Shown: one piece after another, positions 7,117 through 14,808 of the stretch | How the letters are laid out: every line of letters starts with the position of its first letter | Numbering within the stretch: the stretch's first letter is position 1 | Origin: a virus | Reading direction: 5' to 3' (one strand) | Length of the DNA: 20,265 nucleotides | IMG/VR virus record: IMGVR_UViG_3300008259_000993 | Span: 1 to 20,265 of that record | Notes under the pieces: generated by a model | Database searches by the model: none | Seen by the model: only the letters and a program-made list of their open reading frames with translations | Told to the model about the DNA's origin: nothing | Translations under genes and position numbers: made by a program

Positions 7117-7761
7117 TTAGATATATCTCCATCCCGAAACATTATTTAATCTAGACCAAATCATTTTATAAGTATATCCTTGTATATTTTTTGATGCTTC
7201 ACTTATACTATAAAAAATGCCAAACGGTGTTTGTATTTTTTTAGCATTATTATTTTTACTACCAGTTTGATTAACATGAGGTCTTTCACCACACATATTA
7301 TATCTATGCTGTTCGGACTTTTTAACACCTGTCAATTTTTCTTTGGCTGCTTTTGCCGCTAATGGTTGAATTATTTTTATGTGTTCTGATAAATGTTTTA
7401 AATGTTTTTGTTTAACAATTGGTTTATTTAACCCAAAACTCGTTTTTTTACCATGTTCTATTTTATCAAACACAGTATTTCCACCTTGACCTTCTTCTAG
7501 TGTTAAATTTGCCCATTTATCAGAATTCACAATATCAAACTCCAATGAATATTTGATAGCAATTTTTCTAAAAACATCTTTATCTTCTGTAACAAATAAA
7601 CATTTTGTGTTTACTATATTACCATTTTGTTTTAAATGTCTTTTCCAATATGTTCCGGAACCACGATACAAAACACAATCTTTTAAAGATTGTGCTTCAT
7701 GTTTACAGAGATATTTTAATCCTGTAACTTTGTGTTCTTTTACCAACAAATATAAAGACAT
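7117..7761 (-). CDS. Putative GIY-YIG-type homing endonuclease
   Basis: A 214-residue protein inserted between gp19 and gp20, which are usually adjacent in T4-like phages. The N-terminus (LYLLVKEHKVTGLKYLCK) resembles a divergent GIY-YIG motif and is followed by LYRGSGTYWKRHLKQNGN, LEFDIVNSDKWANLTLEEG and GQGGNT, a pattern seen in free-standing phage endonucleases. The middle is Lys/His-rich. The C-terminus (FGIFYSISEASKNIQGYTYK ... GWRYI) resembles a NUMOD-like DNA-binding module. The DNA is more AT-rich than its neighbours. It starts 6 nt after a terminator and has no SD next to its ATG; it ends directly against the gp20 ATG. The family call is inference from motifs. Confidence 0.75.
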   Translation of the reverse strand: MSLYLLVKEHKVTGLKYLCKHEAQSLKDCVLYRGSGTYWKRHLKQNGNIVNTKCLFVTEDKDVFRKIAIKYSLEFDIVNSDKWANLTLEEGQGGNTVFDKIEHGKKTSFGLNKPIVKQKHLKHLSEHIKIIQPLAAKAAKEKLTGVKKSEQHRYNMCGERPHVNQTGSKNNNAKKIQTPFGIFYSISEASKNIQGYTYKMIWSRLNNVSGWRYI

Positions 7762-7767
7762 ATATCT

Positions 7768-7794
7768 AAAAAGGTGGAGTTTTTACACTCCACC
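7768..7794 (-). terminator. Rho-independent terminator after gp19
   Basis: On the minus strand perfect 8-bp arms GGTGGAGT and ACTCCACC enclose a GTAAAA loop and are followed by five T residues. It begins 8 nt past the gp19 stop and ends 6 nt before the homing-endonuclease ATG. Transcription of gp20 and later head genes must read through it or start within the endonuclease gene. Confidence 0.88.
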
Positions 7795-7802
7795 CTCTTT
7801 CG

Positions 7803-8348
7803 TCAAACCACGTTATCTTCTACGGATTCCCACCATTGATATGATAGAGTCACCGTGAATTCTTCAATCGAGTCGTTAGAACCCCAGTCAACATCAATTG
7901 GAGAAACGTCTGTTGGGAATAAACCAATAAACTTATATTTCTTCAACGTGTCACCGTTCTTGGCGAATTGTTTAACTTCTCCGTCAACAGTATAACTGCC
8001 TGGAGTTTGTGCCAATGGGTTGCGAACGTTTAAACTATGGCTGTTCATGCCATTCATCCATCTTTCAAATGCATTACGCACAACAAAGTCTTCATCATTG
8101 ATGATTGAGAGTGTCCAATCAGTGAAGGTTCTGTTGCCCACAAACTTCAACTCACGGCCGAAGTATTGAACAGGCACAGTACCAACAGTAGAACCTGGAA
8201 GTTGTGCGGTCTTACACATGAATGATAATTTCGTTTGTGCATTACCAGGTAAAGCAAATGCCGGAAAAGGCATGGTTACCTCAAAGAGGTTTGGTCTCGC
8301 ACCATCACCCTGCATTTGAGAGCGGAATTCGTTAATATTAAATGCCAT
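7803..8348 (-). CDS. gp19: Tail tube protein gp19
   Basis: This protein forms the inner tube of the contractile tail through which DNA passes. It is 181 residues, against 163 for T4 gp19. Typical segments are MAFNINEFRSQMQGDGARPN, FMCKTAQLPGSTVGTVPVQY, FTDWTLSIINDEDFVVRNAF and the C-terminal FTVTLSYQWWE. A clear SD (AGGAGA, 8361-8356) precedes the ATG. A late-promoter-like motif overlaps the gp18 stop, so gp19 can be made separately in large amounts. It is followed by a strong terminator. Confidence 0.96.
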   Translation of the reverse strand: MAFNINEFRSQMQGDGARPNLFEVTMPFPAFALPGNAQTKLSFMCKTAQLPGSTVGTVPVQYFGRELKFVGNRTFTDWTLSIINDEDFVVRNAFERWMNGMNSHSLNVRNPLAQTPGSYTVDGEVKQFAKNGDTLKKYKFIGLFPTDVSPIDVDWGSNDSIEEFTVTLSYQWWESVEDNVV

Positions 8349-8368
8349 TTAATTTTCTCCTATCTCTC

Positions 8369-8376
8369 TATTTATT
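8369..8376 (-). promoter_or_regulatory. Late-promoter-like motif before gp19
   Basis: AATAAATA on the minus strand matches TATAAATA at 7 of 8 positions. It overlaps the gp18 stop codon and lies upstream of the gp19 SD. Confidence 0.5.
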
Positions 8377-9937
8377 AGAATCGTCCAACGATTTCATTGA
8401 ATGCAACACCAGTACGGACTGCAACAAAGTTTAGTTGGATGAAGTTGATGGAACGGGCTGGTTTAACATAAATGTCACCAACAAACTCATTGCGGTCTAT
8501 GACCTCTGGTGTGTTATTTGTAGTATCACAAACAACACGGAAGTCATAGATACCACGGCGGCCTTGGATTTCACGCAAATACGGTTCAACCAAGTTAACA
8601 AACTGAGCACGTGTGAATTCATCGTTAAATTCAAACAATGAAGAACGAGATGCACGAGCAACTGTTTTCTCTAGTACAATAAACAATCTACGAACGTTAA
8701 TTCTGTCCATTGCTTCTGGTCTGTTCAATAGAGTCTTATCACCGAACAATACAGTACCTTCACCTGGGAAGGTTACAACAGGATTAATACCTGAGTTGTA
8801 CAATGTGTCTCTTTCAGACTTAGTTGGATTCCATGCCAATTTAACAACGTTCTTAACTTGACCTCTGTTCAAACCAGCTGGTGAAAACCATGGGTCACGG
8901 TCAACGTCAGTTCTAACCAATAGACCGGCAATATCACCGTTCAATGGCAACCAACGATAAATGTCATTGTATTTGTCGTATTGATATTTCCATCCACAAT
9001 CCATAACTGCGTATGAAGAAGATGTAATGGTATCACGATAAGTTTTAACAGTTGATGCTTCTAAACCTGAGTTGTTCAACACAGAAGTTAATGGTGGAGA
9101 AATAAACACCATACAATCTTTACGTGACTCGGCAATAGAAATTAGTCGGTCAGGCACCACATCGTCTGTAGTTTCACCGGCCATTAATAGAGAAACATCA
9201 ACAGAATCAACATTGTTAAACAAATCGTAAGATGTGTTTCTGTTACCTGCAGTTGGTGCAGTATCTTTACCTGCAGACAAGTCAAAGTTGTTAACTGCCA
9301 AACCATTATAAGCACCAGTTGTTGCTACTTGAATAGCAGTTTGACCCCAGTTTGCACCAGTGTCTGGGTGACCCATCCACCAGATGTACTTAGATTTGCT
9401 GTTAATAACGTCTTTGTAGTAGTTTGAAGAACCGTCTGTATTCTTAGCATCTCCTGCTTTAGAAACGAAACCAAATTTTTCAACAACTGTGTTTGCTGTA
9501 CCCGTAATAGCACCTGTCATATCAACAACAACAATATGAATTTCATCATTTGAAGCTGCTGCTCTGGATGCATATGTGGAAGTAGTAGGTGTTGTACTAA
9601 ATTCACCTGAGTATGTCCAACCTGTTGATACGTTGGCGTCAGCCATCGAAACACGTAGTGCATTACCTAGTGAACCTGGATACTTTGCCGCCCACTGAAT
9701 TGAATTACTTCCTGCTGCAAAGTTTTGTTCGTAATTTGTCTTGTTGAGTACTCTTACAGGTGTTCCAGCGTTTGTTGCATTATTTGCTGTAGAACCTACT
9801 GAGCGAATAACTCTCAAATCTGAACCATATTGTAAAAAGTTTGCTGCTGTGAAGAATGATGTTGCGGTGTTGCTGTCTGGTTTACCGAATTTTTCTACTA
9901 ATTGGACTTCATTACTAATTGTGATAATCTCATTCAC
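8375..9937 (-). CDS. gp18: Tail sheath protein gp18 (N-terminus missing)
   Basis: This is the contractile sheath protein. Recognisable regions are FGKPDSNTATSFFTAANFLQ near the N-terminus, GSDLRVIRSVG, the conserved C-terminal block NRPEAMDRINVRRLFIVLEK, and FTRAQFVNLVEPYLREIQGR with VCDTTNNTPEVIDRN. It is 520 residues against 659 in T4, with fewer outer-domain insertions. The start at 9937 is a GTG inside the conserved WGPVNEI motif, not a natural start: upstream the frame continues with NAGNFNWGP, matching T4 AGKFQWGP, but meets a stop before any start codon. About 30 N-terminal residues normally present are absent. An ATG at 9963 lies downstream of a late promoter but is out of frame. Confidence 0.93.
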   Translation of the reverse strand: MNEIITISNEVQLVEKFGKPDSNTATSFFTAANFLQYGSDLRVIRSVGSTANNATNAGTPVRVLNKTNYEQNFAAGSNSIQWAAKYPGSLGNALRVSMADANVSTGWTYSGEFSTTPTTSTYASRAAASNDEIHIVVVDMTGAITGTANTVVEKFGFVSKAGDAKNTDGSSNYYKDVINSKSKYIWWMGHPDTGANWGQTAIQVATTGAYNGLAVNNFDLSAGKDTAPTAGNRNTSYDLFNNVDSVDVSLLMAGETTDDVVPDRLISIAESRKDCMVFISPPLTSVLNNSGLEASTVKTYRDTITSSSYAVMDCGWKYQYDKYNDIYRWLPLNGDIAGLLVRTDVDRDPWFSPAGLNRGQVKNVVKLAWNPTKSERDTLYNSGINPVVTFPGEGTVLFGDKTLLNRPEAMDRINVRRLFIVLEKTVARASRSSLFEFNDEFTRAQFVNLVEPYLREIQGRRGIYDFRVVCDTTNNTPEVIDRNEFVGDIYVKPARSINFIQLNFVAVRTGVAFNEIVGRF

Positions 9938-9979
9938 TGGTCCCCAGTTAAAATTTCCGGCATTTTTTAATGTATGTTG

Positions 9980-9987
9980 TATTTATG
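9980..9987 (-). promoter_or_regulatory. Late-promoter-like motif before gp18
   Basis: CATAAATA on the minus strand matches T4 late TATAAATA at 7 of 8 positions and lies in the 53-nt gap between gp17 and gp18. The same CATAAATA variant occurs before gp13 and before the helical protein at 19060. Confidence 0.6.
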
Positions 9988-9990
9988 TTT

Positions 9991-11631
9991 TTAAAAATTT
10001 GAGGATATATAACCTCGGCTTCTAACATCATCTTGCCATACTGTACCACCAGAATCAATTACTGGCTCTGGTCTGCCATCGTCAATAATACCTACTGGTG
10101 CCAAATCTTCGTCACCTAACATATTTTGTTCCTCTAACATCATCTTACGGATGTCAATATTGGTATCTTCTTTAAAATAACTTTGTGCAGTTAACCAAGA
10201 GAATAACACCAGACCCATAACTAAGTCATCGTTGTTACCTTCTTCTGCCTCATAACTGTCTCGAACTCGCACAAACGTATTAAGTTCGGCAATTGTGTCA
10301 AAGTCATTGATAATTAACTTGTCATTTTCAATCAAGGTCTTCAAGTTGGCACAACCAATCTTTTTGACTGATTTTGTGGTCTTGATACCGAATGATGTAG
10401 AACGCTTGAAACCACCTGAAATTGATTGTCCTTTAATATGATGGTGTTCTAGCTTATATATGTTCTCATATTCCAGATCATAGTGAAGAATGTCCACAAC
10501 CTGTTGGCCAATGTTATTAGTCTCAATCAACGCAAATGCTGTATTGTATCTTTTACATAATGCATAAACAACTGTAGGTAAAAATAACAATGGTAGTTTA
10601 TTGTTTCGGTACTTTGCAACTTGTCGGTATGGAACTTGAGATACATCAAGTATATTAATCGTTGAGTAATCTTGTGCAACACCTTCAGAACAATCCACAC
10701 AACCGATGTATAGGTGTCCTGGAATTGGGTCTTGGTAGATATCTAAACAATCTTCTTGTTTCAATGGGTCAAAGAATGCCAATGACCTCAATTTAGAACC
10801 AGAGATTAATGTTGCCGATGAACCAATAAATTCTGTCTCAAACTCTTGTCGGAACTGTTCTTCTGATGTGTTACGTATGGTCTCTTCTTTCCATGCGGCA
10901 TCACGTCCTGGCACTTGTGACCAATGAACCTCCAATGGTTTATAGGTCGAACGTTTCTCTGTTGCATCAACCCACATCTTATAGAAGTGGTTTAGTCCAT
11001 ATGGGGTAGAAACAATAATAACTTTGGTAGTCTTACCAGATGAGATAACCGGATAGGTTGACGTAAAGAATTCGTCAGCCATATTCTTTGGAACGAACGC
11101 AAATTCGTCCAAGAAAATTAAGTTATAAGAACCACCTCGAACACCAGATGCCGATGTTGCAAAGGCCGCAATCTTTGATTTGTTTTCTAATTCAATATTA
11201 CCTTTGTTCCAAGTAATGATACCTTGTTGCAACCAGAGTGGTAAGTATTCATATGCATACTGAACACGACCTAAGATTTCACGTGCAAGTGAACCTTTGT
11301 TAGCCAGAATGGCAATACTATAATCGTCTTGAAATAGAATAGACCATAACATGAAACCCACAGTCGTAGTTGTTTTACCAACCTGACGAGGCATCTTTGC
11401 GATACAGAATCGATTTTCATGGAATGTTCGTACCATGTCCTCTTGGAATGGCCACATTTCGAATGGCACAAGACCACGGTCAACGTTAACAATCTTAACG
11501 TATGTCTTAATGAAGTAAACTGGATCTTCAGTACATTTTATAATCTCGGCAACTTGTTCTTCGGTGTAAGATAACTCTACACCAATACGTTTGAGGTTGG
11601 CATTTCCTAGATACCCACCAGCATCAATCAT
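9991..11631 (-). CDS. gp17: Terminase large subunit gp17
   Basis: This is the ATPase and nuclease that drives DNA into the head and cuts concatemers. It is 546 residues (T4 gp17 610). The ATPase domain shows Walker A MPRQVGKT (80-87), Walker B LIFLDE (171-176) and the coupling motif STP (208-210). The RNase H-like nuclease domain shows Asp313 in GCVDCSEG, Glu370 in ALIETNN and Asp469 in NNDDLVMG, the usual metal-binding triad. The frame is intact and full length. It follows the Dps-like gene closely and ends 53 nt before the sheath gene. Confidence 0.98.
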   Translation of the reverse strand: MIDAGGYLGNANLKRIGVELSYTEEQVAEIIKCTEDPVYFIKTYVKIVNVDRGLVPFEMWPFQEDMVRTFHENRFCIAKMPRQVGKTTTTVGFMLWSILFQDDYSIAILANKGSLAREILGRVQYAYEYLPLWLQQGIITWNKGNIELENKSKIAAFATSASGVRGGSYNLIFLDEFAFVPKNMADEFFTSTYPVISSGKTTKVIIVSTPYGLNHFYKMWVDATEKRSTYKPLEVHWSQVPGRDAAWKEETIRNTSEEQFRQEFETEFIGSSATLISGSKLRSLAFFDPLKQEDCLDIYQDPIPGHLYIGCVDCSEGVAQDYSTINILDVSQVPYRQVAKYRNNKLPLLFLPTVVYALCKRYNTAFALIETNNIGQQVVDILHYDLEYENIYKLEHHHIKGQSISGGFKRSTSFGIKTTKSVKKIGCANLKTLIENDKLIINDFDTIAELNTFVRVRDSYEAEEGNNDDLVMGLVLFSWLTAQSYFKEDTNIDIRKMMLEEQNMLGDEDLAPVGIIDDGRPEPVIDSGGTVWQDDVRSRGYISSNF

Positions 11632-11643
11632 TTACAACACCCA

Positions 11644-12078
11644 TTATTTAATAAAACTTCTTAACATCCATGCATGTTTTTGGTGTTGGTCTAACAAGTC
11701 TTGCAAGAAATTACCAATAGCTGGTTCTCCTGCTTGGTCAGCAGCAACAATACCTGCACGGAGATGAACCATCATTCTATCATTATCTCTTTTCAATTCT
11801 GCCATCATAGAAATTGGAGAAGGAATGATTGCTGATTCTTCTACGTCTGCCAACTCCAACATTCTCAATAACGAACCTGGTGCATATGCATCCAACATAC
11901 GAATTTTTTCGGCAATTAAATCAGTATTATTAAATATTGATGTATATAACTCAGCAAAAAAATCATGATACTGTTGAAAGTTTACACCTTCTACATTCCA
12001 GTGGAATCCGTGTGCCTTAAAATACAAGGCAAAGTTTGTGCCTAGTATAACTTTCAATTGTTGAATTAATTGTTCCAT
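11644..12078 (-). CDS. dps: Dps-like ferritin (DNA-protection/iron-storage family)
   Basis: A 144-residue Dps/ferritin-like four-helix protein. Dps proteins form 12-subunit shells that oxidise and store iron and limit peroxide damage. The signature AHGFHWNVEGVNFQQYHDFF ... TDLIAEKIRMLD supplies H26, H38, D53 and E57 at the spacing of the inter-subunit ferroxidase site. The position usually Asp or Glu four residues after the second His is Ala42, with Glu43 next to it, so one ligand may be altered. The C-terminal helix HQKHAWMLRSFIK is typical. It sits between gp16 and gp17, an unusual place for a non-structural gene, and is probably transcribed late. Confidence 0.93.
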   Translation of the reverse strand: MEQLIQQLKVILGTNFALYFKAHGFHWNVEGVNFQQYHDFFAELYTSIFNNTDLIAEKIRMLDAYAPGSLLRMLELADVEESAIIPSPISMMAELKRDNDRMMVHLRAGIVAADQAGEPAIGNFLQDLLDQHQKHAWMLRSFIK

Positions 12079-12079
12079 A

Positions 12080-12367
12080 TTATTTCTCTTTATTTGACTT
12101 TAAAAACTTTACCAATTCTGTGGTTGAACCAACAAACACAGCCTTATCTATATTCATTGATTTATCACTCATGGATTTTGGTGCTAAATCTTTTTTGCGT
12201 TTTTGAATTTCCATTAGGTCTTTATTTAGGTCAGACATATTCTTAAGCATTGTGGCCACAACCTCGAATGCTCTTGGGTGATGAGTGTCTTTAGCAACGT
12301 GTATCAAAGTGTCCATTGCAGATTTATAAATTTGCAATTGCGGTTTGAAAATCAGCATAAGTTGCAC
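12080..12367 (-). CDS. gp16: Terminase small subunit gp16 (short, N-terminus missing)
   Basis: This is the DNA-recognition partner of gp17. The core HHPRAFEVVATMLKNMSDLN ... LMEIQKRKKDL and the C-terminal AVFVGSTTELVKFLKSN match T4-like gp16. It is only 92-95 residues, against roughly 130-165 in relatives; the usual acidic N-terminal region is absent. Possible starts are GTG 12367, ATG 12358 or ATG 12316, none with an SD; an in-frame TAG closes the frame not far upstream. The first two starts lie inside the 3' end of the cupredoxin-like gene, giving an overlap of about 44 nt. The N-terminus may have been lost when that gene was acquired. Confidence 0.82.
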   Translation of the reverse strand: MQLMLIFKPQLQIYKSAMDTLIHVAKDTHHPRAFEVVATMLKNMSDLNKDLMEIQKRKKDLAPKSMSDKSMNIDKAVFVGSTTELVKFLKSNKEK

Positions 12368-12974
12368 TGTTTGCAGCTAAACTTTTTAGGCTTGTTATAG
12401 TAATGGTTGTATTACTTGTTGTATTTGCTTTATTAAATGCTGCTTGTGTTTGAGTTAGAGCTAATGCCGCATTAGCTGCAACAAAAGAAGCAGGCTGCTG
12501 AATAACAACATTACCAACCATACCGGCATGGTTTTGGCATTGGTAGACATAAGTTGAACCTACTAGACTAAAAGGAACTTTCCAATAAAGAGTGCCGTTT
12601 ATCTGAGCTTGTGCGTTAGAACTTGTTGAGACTGTACCAGTATTGCTAATGTGTGTTAGTCCTATATTGAAACTAGAACCACCTGATTCAGTCCGTATCA
12701 TAAACGGATGACCATCCAAATTATTTAAAACAAATGCTATGGTTTCACCACCAGAAACATACACTGTAGGATTGTTTCCTGAATATTGATCGATTAGATA
12801 AGCACTTGATCCAGAAGCTGTTACAGATAATCCAGTAACAGCACTCGTATAATTAGAGTTAGTTGTGTTATAAACTTCTGTAAAATTTTCATTGAGTTTG
12901 GTGAAAGCCGTTCGCAGAGGATCACCTGTGCCAGTATTTGGTCCTGTTCCTATATCAATTGTTTGTTGTGTCAT
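12324..12974 (-). CDS. Virion protein with cupredoxin-like (blue copper) domain
   Basis: A 216-residue protein in three parts. Residues 1-36 (TGTGDPLRTAFTKLNENFTE) form a motif seen at the N-terminus of many T4-like phage virion proteins. Residues about 45-160 look like a cupredoxin: beta-rich, with GGETIAFVLNNLDGHPF and TYVYQCQNHAGMVGNVVI. His89, Cys146, His149 and Met152 are placed as in a type 1 copper site. Residues 165-216 are Ala/Thr-rich with an FNKANTTSNT stretch typical of tail or fibre proteins. The start overlaps the gp15 stop by one base (TAATG). Related YQC..H..M domains occur in cyanophage structural proteins; metal binding is inference. Confidence 0.85.
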   Translation of the reverse strand: MTQQTIDIGTGPNTGTGDPLRTAFTKLNENFTEVYNTTNSNYTSAVTGLSVTASGSSAYLIDQYSGNNPTVYVSGGETIAFVLNNLDGHPFMIRTESGGSSFNIGLTHISNTGTVSTSSNAQAQINGTLYWKVPFSLVGSTYVYQCQNHAGMVGNVVIQQPASFVAANAALALTQTQAAFNKANTTSNTTITITSLKSLAANSATYADFQTAIANL

Positions 12975-13861
12975 TATAGTTTATCCGTTTTAATTAATGT
13001 TGAGTCAGTAAATACCAAAGTAGTATCTGAAGTAGTAAAAATAACTTGAGGTTCATATATAGAACCAAATGATGTAAATGTTTCTGCAAATCCATATTCA
13101 TCATCTGGACCAGCAGTGTTTGGATTTGGCCTAGTTTGCACAGAAGATATAATTGAATTTTGTGTGAATGTATTTGATGTGATAATGTCACCATTTGCAG
13201 AGTTGGCAAAATTCAAATATGTGTTTGCAGTAGATGTAGTAATCATCTCACTTGTTTTAACTGGTGGCCAGATGAATGCTTTGGCAGTGAATGTCAAGTC
13301 CCATAGAATCAAACGGGTACTCATCATGTCACCTTCATAGTCTGTAGTCGTAGAAACAGAATTTAATATGATTGGCATGTCATACTTTTGATCCATACCA
13401 GGAATAAAATCCATCGTTACAGTAAAATCTGGTGTAAAGAATGGAAGTATTTGTTCCATAATCTGAGCACCATCTTCTGTATTACGAACATATACTGATA
13501 AGTTAAAATCAAAGTTATATGGTATTGGTCCGTATTGTGACTTCAATGAACTGTTATTTGTACCAAGAGAGAAATTTCGGTTGGTTGTAACACCTTTGCG
13601 ACTAGAATCATATGACATACCTACCATATCAAATGAGATTCTAGGTACAGTTATTGCAATAGATTTTGTTAGGTCTGGATCGGAAGCCAAACGAGTTAAG
13701 TATTTTTCTTTGGCACCATAAGACAGAGGCACTTTAAATCTTTCGACCTCTGTTGCCATATCTCTGGTGTAACGAATCAACTGAATGTCGTTAAATAGTG
13801 TGCCAAAACCAACGACAACTTTTCGTATGGTTCTGTTATAGAAATGTGCATTACCTAACAT
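12974..13861 (-). CDS. gp15: Tail sheath stabiliser/completion protein gp15
   Basis: gp15 caps the tail tube and sheath and forms the contact with the neck. It is 295 residues (T4 272). The N-terminus HFYNRTIRKVVVGFGTLFND and VPLSYGAKEKYLTRL are typical of the family, as are YDSSRKGVTTNRNFS and the PYNFDFNLSVYVRNTEDGAQ and MEQILPFFTPDF segments. It follows gp14 with a one-base TAATG overlap, so translation is coupled. The C-terminal 70 residues are Thr/Ser/Asn-rich and less conserved. Confidence 0.92.
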   Translation of the reverse strand: MLGNAHFYNRTIRKVVVGFGTLFNDIQLIRYTRDMATEVERFKVPLSYGAKEKYLTRLASDPDLTKSIAITVPRISFDMVGMSYDSSRKGVTTNRNFSLGTNNSSLKSQYGPIPYNFDFNLSVYVRNTEDGAQIMEQILPFFTPDFTVTMDFIPGMDQKYDMPIILNSVSTTTDYEGDMMSTRLILWDLTFTAKAFIWPPVKTSEMITTSTANTYLNFANSANGDIITSNTFTQNSIISSVQTRPNPNTAGPDDEYGFAETFTSFGSIYEPQVIFTTSDTTLVFTDSTLIKTDKL

Positions 13862-14805
13862 TAAGGTTCACCAAATGGGTTGTGTTCAGTGAAGTCGAGT
13901 ATGTCGCCAGCTTCATCTTGAATAATATTATTATCGGCAACATCTTCAAATACACTGTCAGTTGGCATATCGTCAGCTGCAGTTTCTAATGCCCATGTTG
14001 CACCACTTGTTGCACCAACAATAGTTACACCAACTGTAAACTGACCCTTGACATTAACCACATCTAAGTGTCTACCAGGAACTGTTGTATGCACCGTGGC
14101 CACCGCATTGGCAGTTGCCAAAGAATTGCCTTGATAAACAAATTCACCAACTGTAAATTTGCCTGTGCCATTGATAGGTACATCCAAACGTGTTCTTTTG
14201 TATGAATCAAATGCTTGTTCATCTATCTCTGTGTGACCAGTTTGAATCAACTCATCAGATAATACAAATTGTTTAAGTTTCAGTGCATAAACATAAACAT
14301 TACCACCACGTCCACGACCTAATGTATAAAACATTGCTTGGTCATTTTCATGTTCAACAAAAGTTACTTCAAAAAAGTTTTGCATCAATGGAATGTAAAT
14401 TAAATCACCTTCCATTGGTCGTTTTGGTCCAGAGTTAATAACTAAGTCACCAAGTCTAGGTATACTATAGTTTGTGGCACCTGAGGCATACTTAAATCTG
14501 CGGCGAGAAATTAGTAATGTTAATTCATCTCGAATCTCAAGTCCAAATTTAGAGATGAAATCTTGTTCACCATCCATACCAGTAACATTCTCCAAATATA
14601 CTTCAATTGGAAATGCAACTCTATATTGTTTGAGTGTATCTTCACCATACAATGTGTCAGGACCATTAGGGTCTGCACTAGAACGTGGTAGGTAAAACAC
14701 GTCCATACCATACTGTTGCATGGCCTCAATCACCAAGTCTTCAACAAGTAGTTGTTCTTGGGTAATTCCTGTTGGAAATGGTTGAAAGTAAAAATTTGTA
14801 GGCAT
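13861..14805 (-). CDS. gp14: Neck protein gp14
   Basis: gp14 forms the head-tail connector with gp13. It is 314 residues, longer than T4 gp14 (256). Family segments are FQPFPTGITQEQLLVEDLVI, MQQYGMDVFYLPRSSADPNG, EDTLKQYRVAFPIEVYLENV and EGDLIYIPLMQNFFEVTFVE. The extra length is C-terminal (about 210-295): a beta-rich segment (KFTVGEFVYQGNSLATANAV, GATSGATWALE) followed by an acidic tail. This kind of extension is also seen in cyanophage gp14. It starts 3 nt after gp13 ends. Confidence 0.93.
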   Translation of the reverse strand: MPTNFYFQPFPTGITQEQLLVEDLVIEAMQQYGMDVFYLPRSSADPNGPDTLYGEDTLKQYRVAFPIEVYLENVTGMDGEQDFISKFGLEIRDELTLLISRRRFKYASGATNYSIPRLGDLVINSGPKRPMEGDLIYIPLMQNFFEVTFVEHENDQAMFYTLGRGRGGNVYVYALKLKQFVLSDELIQTGHTEIDEQAFDSYKRTRLDVPINGTGKFTVGEFVYQGNSLATANAVATVHTTVPGRHLDVVNVKGQFTVGVTIVGATSGATWALETAADDMPTDSVFEDVADNNIIQDEAGDILDFTEHNPFGEP

Positions 14806-14808
14806 TCA

